From positions 1 to 11,981 of the forward strand of contig JASLIL010000067.1 in the NCBI GenBank assembly GCA_030152145.1: a stretch of 11,981 nt of DNA, in the 5' to 3' direction. The stretch is from Tissierellales bacterium. GTDB taxonomy: Bacteria; Bacillota; Clostridia; Tissierellales; JASKZW01. Numbering within the stretch: the stretch's first letter is position 1; each line of letters begins with the position of its first letter. The position numbers and the translations under genes are program-made. Positions 1-6,649 of the stretch are shown here, piece after piece. The notes beneath the pieces are model-generated. The model was given only the letters and a program-made list of their open reading frames with translations, had not been told where the DNA came from and did no database searches.

Positions 1-1
1 A

Positions 2-139
2 ACAAAAGAGGGAGCAGGCTTTAACAAGGATACTAATATAGTGTCTATAATCGGTCCAGACAGTCTGGAGGATTATCCCATTATGACAAAAAAAGAAGTA
101 TCAGATATAATAATAGATAAGATATTGAAAATAAAGTAA
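2..139 (+). CDS. coaBC: CoaBC C-terminal fragment (phosphopantothenoylcysteine synthetase/decarboxylase), 5' truncated
   Basis: Only the last 45 codons are present; the gene enters from the left edge and stops with TAA at 137-139. The visible protein begins TKEGAGFNKDTNIVSII and continues with a basic tail containing MTKKEVSDIIIDKIL. This is the typical end of the CoaB (phosphopantothenate-cysteine ligase) domain, where the fixed Gly-Ala-Gly-Phe turn and the Thr-Asn segment precede the last strand and helix. The full enzyme ligates cysteine to 4'-phosphopantothenate and decarboxylates the product in coenzyme A synthesis. The assignment also rests on position, since coaBC lies directly upstream of priA in Bacillota. 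Nothing can be said about the CoaC half or the start codon. Confidence 0.88.
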   Translation, partial: TKEGAGFNKDTNIVSIIGPDSLEDYPIMTKKEVSDIIIDKILKIK

Positions 140-154
140 AAGCTAGATTTTAAT
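125..154 (+). promoter_or_regulatory. Candidate sigma-A promoter for priA, embedded in the coaBC terminator
   Basis: TTGAAA (125-130), an 18-base spacer and TTTAAT (149-154) each differ from consensus by one base. The -10 element lies at the apex of the terminator hairpin. A start near 161 would give a leader of about 24 nt holding only the 3' leg and the AAGGGG Shine-Dalgarno, so the new transcript would escape the hairpin. No other promoter fits between coaBC and priA. This is inference from sequence match alone. Confidence 0.4.
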
Positions 155-170
155 CTAGCTTTTACTTTTT
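133..170 (+). terminator. Intrinsic terminator after coaBC
   Basis: A perfect hairpin pairs 133-149 with 152-168 (core GTAAAAGCTAGATT / AATCTAGCTTTTAC) and ends in a T-rich 3' leg. The 5' leg starts inside the last coaBC codons and includes its stop. An A-rich 5' side and T-rich 3' side make it potentially bidirectional. It ends one base before the priA Shine-Dalgarno sequence. Confidence 0.8.
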
Positions 171-184
171 AAGGGGCTGATTAG

Positions 185-2599
185 GTGAAGAAATATGCAT
201 ATATTATAACTGAAAATAGAGCTTTAAATATAGACAAGGTCTTTACTTATGAGATAGGTAAGGAGCATCAGGCCGCCTTAAAAATAGGTATGAGGGTGGT
301 AGTTCCCTTTGGAAGAGGCAATAGACTTATGAAGGGTTTGGTTATAGACATAAGGAATTACTATGAGGGAAGCTATAGCTTAAAGAAGATAGATTCTATA
401 ATAGATGACCAGGCCATAGTAGACCAAAACCTAATAGATCTTAGTATCTGGATGAGTGAAAACTACATAGCATCATATTTAGATTCTATAAGGACTGTCT
501 TGCCACCAGGAGACTTTAAAAAGTTGTGGACAGAGCTTGAAATAGTTGATGAGAGCTATAGGCCTCTTGGACCTAAGGAGGAGGCTCTTTTTAAGAATCT
601 TCAGAGGGGGGTAAATTCCTATAAAGATTTAAAGAAGGAAATATCAGGCCTATCCTCCCTGGTTAAGAAGCTTATTAAAGACAAGGTTTTAAGGAAATCT
701 CTTAGGATAGATACCAGTGTTAAAAAACAGTATGAAAAATATATAGGTCTAAGGGACAGGGACCAAGCCTTGGAAAAAGTAGGTAAAAGGGCCAAAAAAC
801 AGAGGGAGATAGTTGACTACCTCCTATTAAAAAACCAAGAAATATCTCAAAGGGAAATTTTACAGGCTGTTGATACAAGTAGCTCTACCATAAGGGCCTT
901 AAGGGACAAGGATATAGTCTATGAGATAGAAAAAGAGATCTACAGGGACCCAGTAAAGAAGGATATTGAAAAATATGAAAAGCACATACTAAATAGGGAA
1001 CAAAAAAAGGTATATGACAGCATATTGGCTTCCAGGCATATAGATTTTCTAATTAGGGGGGTTACTGGCAGTGGCAAGACAGAAATCTACCTTCAATTAG
1101 TAGAGGCTATGTTAGAGGAAGGAAGAGACAGCATAATATTGGTACCAGAAATATCTCTTACACCCCAGACCATAGACAGGTTTGTGGGAAGGTTTGGGAA
1201 TCAGGTGGCAGTTTTACATAGCAGGCTTTCCTTTGGAGAAAGGTTTGATGAGTGGAGAAAGATAAATGAGGGGGAGGTAAAGATAGTTGTAGGAGCTAGG
1301 TCAGCTATATTTGCCCCCTTTAAAAATTTAGGCCTAATAGTTGTAGATGAGGAGCATGAAACCAGCTACAAATCCTCTATGAACCCTAAGTATGATGCCC
1401 TGGAGGTAGCTAGGAAAAGAGCTATAATGGAGGATGCCAAGCTTGTTAGAGGATCTGCAACACCTAGGATAGAAAGTTACTACAGGGCCCTAAATGGGGA
1501 CATAGTTCTTCTTGAATTAGATAGGCGAGTCAATGAAAGAAATCTACCTGAATTGGAAATAGTAGATATGAGGGAGGAGTTAAACAAGGGAAATATGACT
1601 ATGTTTAGCCAGGATCTCTATGGGGCCCTAAAGGAAAACCTAGCCAGAGGTAAGCAAAGTATTTTATTTTTAAATCGAAGGGGTTTTTCCACCTTCGTTT
1701 CTTGCAGACAGTGTGGTTATGTAGTAAAATGTAAGGAATGTGAAGTCTCCTTAACCTATCACAAGGGTAAAAACCTTTGTAAATGTCACTACTGTGGCTA
1801 TACGGAAAAAGTTCCCAAGCTATGTCCCCAGTGTAAAAGTAAGTATATAAAATACTTTGGGGTGGGAACAGAACAAGTGGAACACTTTGCAAGAGAGATT
1901 TTCCCAGAGGCCAGAATAGAAAGAATGGACTTTGATACTGTTAGGGAAAAGGGCAGCTATGAGAGAATCTTAGGTAAGATGAAGGCTGGTCAAGTGGATA
2001 TACTCATAGGGACCCAGATGATAGCCAAGGGCTTGGATTTTGAAAACCTTACCTTGGTAGGAATAATAACAGCAGACACCAGCTTGAATTTACCAGACTT
2101 TAGGGCTTCAGAACTAAGTTTTAGCCTTATAACTCAGGTAGCAGGTAGGGCTGGAAGAGGTCAGACTGAGGGTAGGGTTATAGTTCAAACCTATACTCCA
2201 GACCATTATAGTATAGTTCATGCAAAAAATCATGACTATAAGGGCTTTTATAAGGAAGAAATAGCCCTTAGACAGGCCTTTCACTATCCGCCTTTTGTGG
2301 ATATGATATCTATAGTTATATATGGAGAAAACTATAGTCATTTATTGGAGGTATCCAATAATTTGGCTCTTAGTTTGAAGCAGGAGTTTAGGGGGAGAGA
2401 TGTAGAACTTATAGGCCCCTACCCAGCACCTTTGGATAAGATAAAGAAAAATTTTAGGTATCAAATTCTTATAAAATATAGGGAAGTAGATTCCTTGGTT
2501 AAGGAGTCTGTAGATAGAGTATGTAATTTAAATATATATGGTATAGACTTTAAGGATTTAAAGGTAAACATAGATGTAGATCCTATATCTATACTTTGA
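185..2599 (+). CDS. priA: Primosomal protein N' (PriA), replication restart 3'-5' DNA helicase
   Basis: PriA recognises stalled or collapsed forks and D-loops, unwinds the lagging arm and starts loading of the replicative helicase. The 804 residues are close to the B. subtilis length. Visible parts in order: N-terminal DNA-binding domain (about 1-105); a linker region; Walker A GVTGSGKT at 292-299; DEEH box at 388-391; GSATP at 423-427; a zinc-binding insertion with CxxC pairs at C507/C510, C516/C519, C534/C537 and C547/C550 (plus an extra C532); helicase motifs GTQMIAKGLDF and QVAGRAGRG; and the C-terminal domain. All catalytic and zinc residues are intact. The start is GTG, chosen because AAGGGG (171-176) sits 8 bases upstream. 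It is first gene of the unit priA-def-fmt-metallopeptidase. The next gene begins 16 bases after its stop. Confidence 0.97.
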   Translation: MKKYAYIITENRALNIDKVFTYEIGKEHQAALKIGMRVVVPFGRGNRLMKGLVIDIRNYYEGSYSLKKIDSIIDDQAIVDQNLIDLSIWMSENYIASYLDSIRTVLPPGDFKKLWTELEIVDESYRPLGPKEEALFKNLQRGVNSYKDLKKEISGLSSLVKKLIKDKVLRKSLRIDTSVKKQYEKYIGLRDRDQALEKVGKRAKKQREIVDYLLLKNQEISQREILQAVDTSSSTIRALRDKDIVYEIEKEIYRDPVKKDIEKYEKHILNREQKKVYDSILASRHIDFLIRGVTGSGKTEIYLQLVEAMLEEGRDSIILVPEISLTPQTIDRFVGRFGNQVAVLHSRLSFGERFDEWRKINEGEVKIVVGARSAIFAPFKNLGLIVVDEEHETSYKSSMNPKYDALEVARKRAIMEDAKLVRGSATPRIESYYRALNGDIVLLELDRRVNERNLPELEIVDMREELNKGNMTMFSQDLYGALKENLARGKQSILFLNRRGFSTFVSCRQCGYVVKCKECEVSLTYHKGKNLCKCHYCGYTEKVPKLCPQCKSKYIKYFGVGTEQVEHFAREIFPEARIERMDFDTVREKGSYERILGKMKAGQVDILIGTQMIAKGLDFENLTLVGIITADTSLNLPDFRASELSFSLITQVAGRAGRGQTEGRVIVQTYTPDHYSIVHAKNHDYKGFYKEEIALRQAFHYPPFVDMISIVIYGENYSHLLEVSNNLALSLKQEFRGRDVELIGPYPAPLDKIKKNFRYQILIKYREVDSLVKESVDRVCNLNIYGIDFKDLKVNIDVDPISIL

Positions 2600-2615
2600 T
2601 TTAGGAGGTAGACTA

Positions 2616-3080
2616 ATGGCAATAAGACAGTTGAGACTAGATGGTGATCCACTATTGAGAAAAAAATCTAGGGAGGTTACAGAGGCTAATGATAGAATCT
2701 TAACCCTATTAGATGATATGGTGGAAACAATGTATGAAAATGATGGTGTTGGATTGGCAGCACCACAGGTGGGGATTTTAAGAAGAATAATAGTTATAGA
2801 TGTTGGACAAGGTCCTATAAGGCTAATAAACCCAGAGATACTCGAAAGAGACGGGAGTCAAGAGGGTGTTGAGGGATGTCTAAGTGTGCCAAATAGGGCA
2901 GGAATAGTAATAAGACCAAACCATGTAAAAGTTAAGTATCAGGATGAAAATATGGATGAAAAAATTATTGAGGGAACTGGGCTTTTGGCTAGGGCTCTTT
3001 GCCACGAGGTAGACCACTTAGAGGGTGTTCTTTTCACTGATAAGATGGAGAGAGAGATCAAGGAAGACGAGGAAGAATAG
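2616..3080 (+). CDS. def: Peptide deformylase
   Basis: This metalloenzyme removes the formyl group from the N-terminal methionine of nascent proteins at the ribosome exit. The 154-residue protein carries all three family motifs: GVGLAAPQ (44-51), EGCLS (86-90, with metal ligand C88) and HEVDH (130-134, with ligands H130 and H134 and catalytic E131). The short length and the motif variants fit bacterial deformylases of the iron/zinc type, and the acidic C-terminal tail is ordinary. TAGGAGGT (2602-2609) sets the ATG start. The gene lies 14 bases before fmt, which encodes the enzyme that adds the same formyl group. This is a conserved pairing and supports both assignments. Confidence 0.97.
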   Translation: MAIRQLRLDGDPLLRKKSREVTEANDRILTLLDDMVETMYENDGVGLAAPQVGILRRIIVIDVGQGPIRLINPEILERDGSQEGVEGCLSVPNRAGIVIRPNHVKVKYQDENMDEKIIEGTGLLARALCHEVDHLEGVLFTDKMEREIKEDEEE

Positions 3081-3094
3081 TTGGGAGGGATAGG

Positions 3095-4024
3095 ATGAAG
3101 CTTATTTATATGGGAACACCGGATTTTGCAGTTCCGGCCCTGGAGGAATTATATAAGGCAGGATTTGAAATATCTTTAGTAGTAAGTCAAGAAGATAAGA
3201 GAAGGGGAAGAGGCAAGAAGCTTCAGCCAACAGCAGTGAAGGCAAAGGCTCTGGACTTGGGAATAGAAGTTTTTCAGCCAGAGTCAATAAATTCCGATAA
3301 AGCTTATGAGAAGCTAAGTTCTTTAGAACCAGATGTAATAGTTGTTACGGCCTATGGACAGATCCTATCTGAGAGGATCTTAAAATTACCTAAGTATGGC
3401 TGCCTAAACATTCATGCATCCTTGCTACCTAAATACAGGGGTGCTGCTCCTATAAATAGGGCTATAATGGATGGTGAGGACTATTCAGGCATTACTATTA
3501 TGGAGATGGAAAAGGGTCTGGATACTGGTGATATACTTTTACAAGAAAAAATGGCTATAGAAGAGGATTTTAATGCAGAAGATCTTCATGACAAGCTATC
3601 CCTACTGGGAGCAAGACTTATAGTTGAAACCCTTGAGAATATAGATAGCCTTAAGGAAAACAAACTAAAGCAGGATGATTCGGAAGCTAGCTATGCAGAA
3701 AAAATATTTAAGGACACAGGTCTTATAAATTGGGAAGAGGAAGGTCTTAAAATTTATAATAAGATTAGGGGCCTGCAGCCTTGGCCTGGTGCCTTTACTT
3801 TTTATGGTGATAAAAATATAAAACTGGGCAAGGTTAATATTATAAGAGATAAGGAAAAATACAATCCTGGCTTAGTGACTAAGGTATCAGAGGAAGGCAT
3901 ATTTGTAGACAGCCTTGACTCTAGCCTGATCCTAAGGGAAATTCAGTTTCCAGGGAAGAGAATGATGAAGGTTGAGGACTTCCTAAAGGGAAATGAATTT
4001 GAGGAAGGTATTTTTCTTGGATAG
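3095..4024 (+). CDS. fmt: Methionyl-tRNA formyltransferase
   Basis: Fmt transfers a formyl group from 10-formyltetrahydrofolate to Met-tRNA(fMet), producing the initiator tRNA. The 309-residue length is standard. The N-terminal Rossmann domain begins with MGTPDFAVPALEEL (6-19). The active site shows N105, H107 and the SLLPKYRGAAPI loop (109-120), followed by GLDTGDIL with D143, matching the Asn-His-Asp triad of E. coli Fmt. The C-terminal anticodon-stem domain, containing LQPWPGAFT, is complete. GGGAGGG (3083-3089) precedes the ATG. The stop codon overlaps the strong Shine-Dalgarno of the following metallopeptidase gene, so the two are likely co-transcribed and coupled. Confidence 0.97.
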   Translation: MKLIYMGTPDFAVPALEELYKAGFEISLVVSQEDKRRGRGKKLQPTAVKAKALDLGIEVFQPESINSDKAYEKLSSLEPDVIVVTAYGQILSERILKLPKYGCLNIHASLLPKYRGAAPINRAIMDGEDYSGITIMEMEKGLDTGDILLQEKMAIEEDFNAEDLHDKLSLLGARLIVETLENIDSLKENKLKQDDSEASYAEKIFKDTGLINWEEEGLKIYNKIRGLQPWPGAFTFYGDKNIKLGKVNIIRDKEKYNPGLVTKVSEEGIFVDSLDSSLILREIQFPGKRMMKVEDFLKGNEFEEGIFLG

Positions 4025-4036
4025 GAGGAGACTAGT

Positions 4037-4717
4037 ATGAGCAATCAAGATAGTTGGTTTTTAGTGCTTATTATTGCCATGGGCTTATCTTTTTACTCTC
4101 AGATGAAGATTTCAACTACTTTTGGGAAGTACTCCAAGGTTAGAAGTATGTCTGGGAAGACAGGAAGCCAGGTAGCCAAGGAAATTCTTGCAAGAAATGC
4201 TATCTATGATGTTAGGGTGGAGCCAGTTAGGGGGCAGCTAACAGATCACTATGACCCTATGAACAAGGTTTTAAGACTTTCAGAGTCAGTTCATGATAGT
4301 AGTTCTATAGCAGCAGTGGCTGTAGCAGCCCATGAGTGTGGACATGCAATTCAACATAATGTTGGATATGTTCCCCTAAATCTTAGAAGTGCTATAGCTC
4401 CAGTTGCCAGCATTGGTTCAAGGTTTGCTTGGATAATGATTTTAGCTGGATTTGCTATTAGCAGTAGACTTATAGACCTAGGTATTATGATGTATCTGGC
4501 TATAGTTATATTTCAGGTAGTTACCCTGCCAGTTGAGATCAATGCAAGTAGAAGGGCCTTGGCCCAGCTTAATGATGGGATAATACCAAGTGAGGAGAAT
4601 TATCCAGCTAAAAAAGTTCTTGAAGCTGCAGCTTTGACCTATATAGCAGCTACTTTAGTAGCTATAGGCGAGCTTTTAAGGTTGCTGGCTATGACCAATA
4701 GAAGAAGAGATGATTAA
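4037..4717 (+). CDS. Membrane zinc metallopeptidase, YugP-like family
   Basis: The 226-residue protein has a hydrophobic N-terminus (about 6-20), a soluble segment with the zinc motif AAHECGHAIQH (HExxH at H99, E100, H103), hydrophobic segments at about 129-144 and 147-165, then LPVEINASRRA with E167 as probable third zinc ligand, and a last membrane segment at about 198-217. This pattern fits the integral-membrane metallopeptidase family of B. subtilis YugP (Pfam Peptidase_M_2/Zn-dependent protease group). The physiological substrate is unknown to me. AGGAGG (4023-4028) sets the ATG. It is the last gene of the priA operon: a terminator begins at its stop codon. In Clostridia this gene commonly follows fmt, but a link to protein N-terminal processing is only a guess. 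Confidence 0.88.
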   Translation: MSNQDSWFLVLIIAMGLSFYSQMKISTTFGKYSKVRSMSGKTGSQVAKEILARNAIYDVRVEPVRGQLTDHYDPMNKVLRLSESVHDSSSIAAVAVAAHECGHAIQHNVGYVPLNLRSAIAPVASIGSRFAWIMILAGFAISSRLIDLGIMMYLAIVIFQVVTLPVEINASRRALAQLNDGIIPSEENYPAKKVLEAAALTYIAATLVAIGELLRLLAMTNRRRDD

Positions 4718-4750
4718 AATATTGCCTACTTGTTAGGCAATATTTTTTTT
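4716..4750 (+). terminator. Intrinsic terminator of the priA-def-fmt-metallopeptidase operon
   Basis: The 5' arm 4716-4728 pairs with 4734-4746 around a CTTGT loop (core ATTGCCTA / TAGGCAAT), followed by an eight-T run. The stem begins at the last bases of the metallopeptidase stop codon. It is a classical factor-independent terminator. Confidence 0.92.
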
Positions 4751-4818
4751 GGAAAAAATTATGAATTTCTTAAATATGTCTATATTCTTGTCAAGAAGGT
4801 AATTATAGGCTGGTTTTA

Positions 4819-4827
4819 TGATATAAT
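4819..4827 (+). promoter_or_regulatory. Extended -10 promoter of the rlmN-stp-prkC-rsgA-rpe operon
   Basis: TGATATAAT is a perfect extended -10 (TGnTATAAT) lying 33 bases before the rlmN start. The -35 region is poor (TAATTA near 4800-4805), which is common when the TG extension is present. The predicted start is near 4834, giving a leader of about 26 nt. The preceding terminator makes an independent promoter necessary. Confidence 0.75.
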
Positions 4828-4859
4828 ATTTAATTAAGAAATACTTATGAGGTGGTTAT

Positions 4860-5894
4860 TTGAATAAAATTAATTTAAGCAGTATGACGCTAGAGGAATT
4901 AAAGGAATACTTGGTTAGTATAGGGCAGAAAGCCTATAGGGCAGATCAAATTTTTTCATTTATTCATGGGAACATGGTAGATCAGATTGATGATATAACT
5001 GTACTATCTAAGGGCCTTAGGGAAAAGTTAAATGATCTAGCCTATATAGAGAAGGTAAGTATACTAAAGAGATATGACTCAGAAATTGATGATACTAGAA
5101 AATATTTATTTCAACTAGAAGATGGAAATATAGTAGAAGGTGTGGCTATGCACTACAAGCATGGCTGGAGTGTCTGTATATCAACTCAGGTTGGCTGCAA
5201 GATGGGATGTAGTTTTTGTGCCTCTACAAAGGCTGGCCTAATAAGACATCTAACAGCAGGAGAAATGGCAGGAGAAGTATATGCCATAGAAAAGGACCTA
5301 GGAGATAGGGTGGGAAATATTGTCTTAATGGGAAGTGGGGAACCTTTAGATAACTATGGTAATGTTATTAAATTCTTCCACTTGATCCATCATGAAAAGG
5401 GAAAGAACCTATCCTATAGAAACTTAACACTTTCAACCTGTGGACTGGTAGAGGGCATATATGATTTAATGGCAGAGGACTTGCCTATAACCCTTTCTAT
5501 ATCCCTACACTCTCCTTTCACTGAGGAAAGAAAGGAAATCATGCCTATAACTAGGAGATATAGCGTAGAGGAAGTAATCCAAGCCATAAAAGATTATATA
5601 AGAGAGACTGGAAGAAGGGTAACAATAGAATATACTCTTATAGAGAATGTAAATGACGATAAAAGACATGCTGACAAGCTAATAGAATTACTAAAAGGTA
5701 TGAATGTCCATATAAACCTAATACCTTTAAATCCAATTGATGAGTACCATGAAGGTAGACCATCTATGGATACGATAAAAAGATTTAAGGAACTTCTGGA
5801 TAGAAGAGGTTTAAATACAACGGTGAGGAGGGAGATGGGAAGCGATATAGATGCATCTTGCGGACAGTTGAGAAGAAGGTTTACAGAATCTTAA
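4860..5894 (+). CDS. rlmN: Dual-specificity 23S rRNA/tRNA adenine C2-methyltransferase RlmN (radical SAM)
   Basis: RlmN methylates C2 of A2503 in the peptidyl-transferase centre of 23S rRNA and of A37 in some tRNAs, using radical S-adenosylmethionine chemistry with a methyl-cysteine intermediate. The 344-residue protein shows the iron-sulfur motif CxxxCxxC at C113, C117 and C120, the SAM-binding GSGEPLDN segment (158-165), C106 seven residues before the cluster (equivalent to E. coli C118) and the methyl-carrying C334 in DASCGQL (equivalent to E. coli C355). All catalytic cysteines are present. The start is TTG, chosen because GAGGTGG (4849-4855) is correctly spaced before it. First gene of its operon; stp follows after 23 bases. 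In many relatives rsmB lies directly upstream, but it is missing here. Confidence 0.96.
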   Translation: MNKINLSSMTLEELKEYLVSIGQKAYRADQIFSFIHGNMVDQIDDITVLSKGLREKLNDLAYIEKVSILKRYDSEIDDTRKYLFQLEDGNIVEGVAMHYKHGWSVCISTQVGCKMGCSFCASTKAGLIRHLTAGEMAGEVYAIEKDLGDRVGNIVLMGSGEPLDNYGNVIKFFHLIHHEKGKNLSYRNLTLSTCGLVEGIYDLMAEDLPITLSISLHSPFTEERKEIMPITRRYSVEEVIQAIKDYIRETGRRVTIEYTLIENVNDDKRHADKLIELLKGMNVHINLIPLNPIDEYHEGRPSMDTIKRFKELLDRRGLNTTVRREMGSDIDASCGQLRRRFTES

Positions 5895-5905
5895 TTATAG
5901 ATGAA

Positions 5906-5911
5906 GAGGTG
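5906..5911 (+). promoter_or_regulatory. Shine-Dalgarno deciding the stp start
   Basis: GAGGTG lies 6 bases before ATG 5918. The in-frame ATG at 5858 lies inside rlmN with no such site, and the in-frame GTG at 5909 is part of the site itself. Confidence 0.8.
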
Positions 5912-5917
5912 AAAACC

Positions 5918-6631
5918 ATGGAAGTTTTTGGCAACACAGATATAGGAATAAAAAGAAAATCCAATCAGGATTTCTACCATATATCAGAGGATAAAAATTT
6001 ATTTATAGTTGCTGATGGAATGGGAGGCCACAAGGCAGGCGAGGTGGCAAGTCAGATGGCAGTTGATACCATAGTTAACTACTTAAATAGATGGGACCTA
6101 GATTCTTCAAATGCAGAAGTTCGAATCAAGGAAGCCCTTGATTTGGCTAATAAAACTGTCTATCAAAGGTCTTTAGAAAAGAAAGAGTGTTTAGGAATGG
6201 GAACTACTGTGGTTCTACTCTATATATATGAAGATAGGGCTTTAATAGCCAATGCAGGTGATAGTAGGCTCTATATTATACGTAATGATGATATAGAGCA
6301 GGTTACAGAGGATCACTCCCTTGTTGCAGAACTTTATAAAAGTGGTACAATAACCAAGGAAGAAGCCCACAAGCATCCACAAAAAAATATTATTACCAGG
6401 GCTGTGGGCACCAGTGAAAATATTGAGATAGATTTTTTCAAGCTGGATATTGAAAGAGGAGATATTTTTCTTCTCTCAACAGATGGACTTACTAATGTAG
6501 TAAGTGATCAGAGAATAAAAAAAGAGCTTTTAAAGAGTGATTCTCTAGAGAAAGCTTGTAATAAGTTGATAGACCTAGCTAAAAATGAAGGCAGTCAGGA
6601 TAATATAACTGTTCTAATTGTTAAAAAATAG
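5918..6631 (+). CDS. stp: PP2C-family serine/threonine phosphatase (Stp/PrpC)
   Basis: This cytoplasmic, metal-dependent phosphatase removes phosphate from PrkC and its substrates. Counted from ATG 5918 the protein has 237 residues, the normal size for bacterial Stp/PrpC. The PP2C motifs follow in order: SNQD (15-18), VADGMGGH (31-38, metal ligands D33 and G34), GMGTT (93-97), NAGDSR (112-117), TEDHS (130-134), LSTDGL (186-191, ligand D189) and GSQDNIT (225-231, ligand D228). Every metal-binding aspartate I can place is present. An upstream in-frame ATG at 5858 would overlap rlmN by 37 bases without a ribosome site and would add an unrelated N-terminus, so I reject it. The gene is followed by prkC 18 bases later. 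This phosphatase/kinase pairing is highly conserved in Gram-positive bacteria. Confidence 0.95.
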   Translation: MEVFGNTDIGIKRKSNQDFYHISEDKNLFIVADGMGGHKAGEVASQMAVDTIVNYLNRWDLDSSNAEVRIKEALDLANKTVYQRSLEKKECLGMGTTVVLLYIYEDRALIANAGDSRLYIIRNDDIEQVTEDHSLVAELYKSGTITKEEAHKHPQKNIITRAVGTSENIEIDFFKLDIERGDIFLLSTDGLTNVVSDQRIKKELLKSDSLEKACNKLIDLAKNEGSQDNITVLIVKK

Positions 6632-6637
6632 ATGACT

Positions 6638-6644
6638 GAGGTGA
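6638..6644 (+). promoter_or_regulatory. Shine-Dalgarno deciding the prkC start
   Basis: GAGGTGA lies 5 bases before GTG 6650. The in-frame ATG at 6632 abuts the stp stop and lies upstream of this site, so it cannot use it. Confidence 0.75.
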
Positions 6645-6649
6645 TTTGT

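Noticed and set aside
1605..1892. Antisense open frame inside priA, and similar ones in priA, fmt, prkC and rpe
   Set aside because: No ribosome sites, no recognisable domains and full overlap with strongly conserved genes. They are shadows of the coding strand.
4788..4793. TTGTCA as -35 of the rlmN promoter
   Set aside because: It lies 28 bases before the TATAAT, too far for sigma-A. The TG-extended -10 is enough to explain the promoter.
5858..5917. Longer stp product starting at ATG 5858
   Set aside because: It lies inside rlmN, lacks a Shine-Dalgarno and adds residues before the normal PP2C N-terminus. ATG 5918 has GAGGTG at good spacing.
6632..6649. Longer prkC product starting at ATG 6632
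   Set aside because: The only Shine-Dalgarno (6638-6644) lies after this ATG and serves GTG 6650, which gives the usual short N-terminus before the glycine loop.
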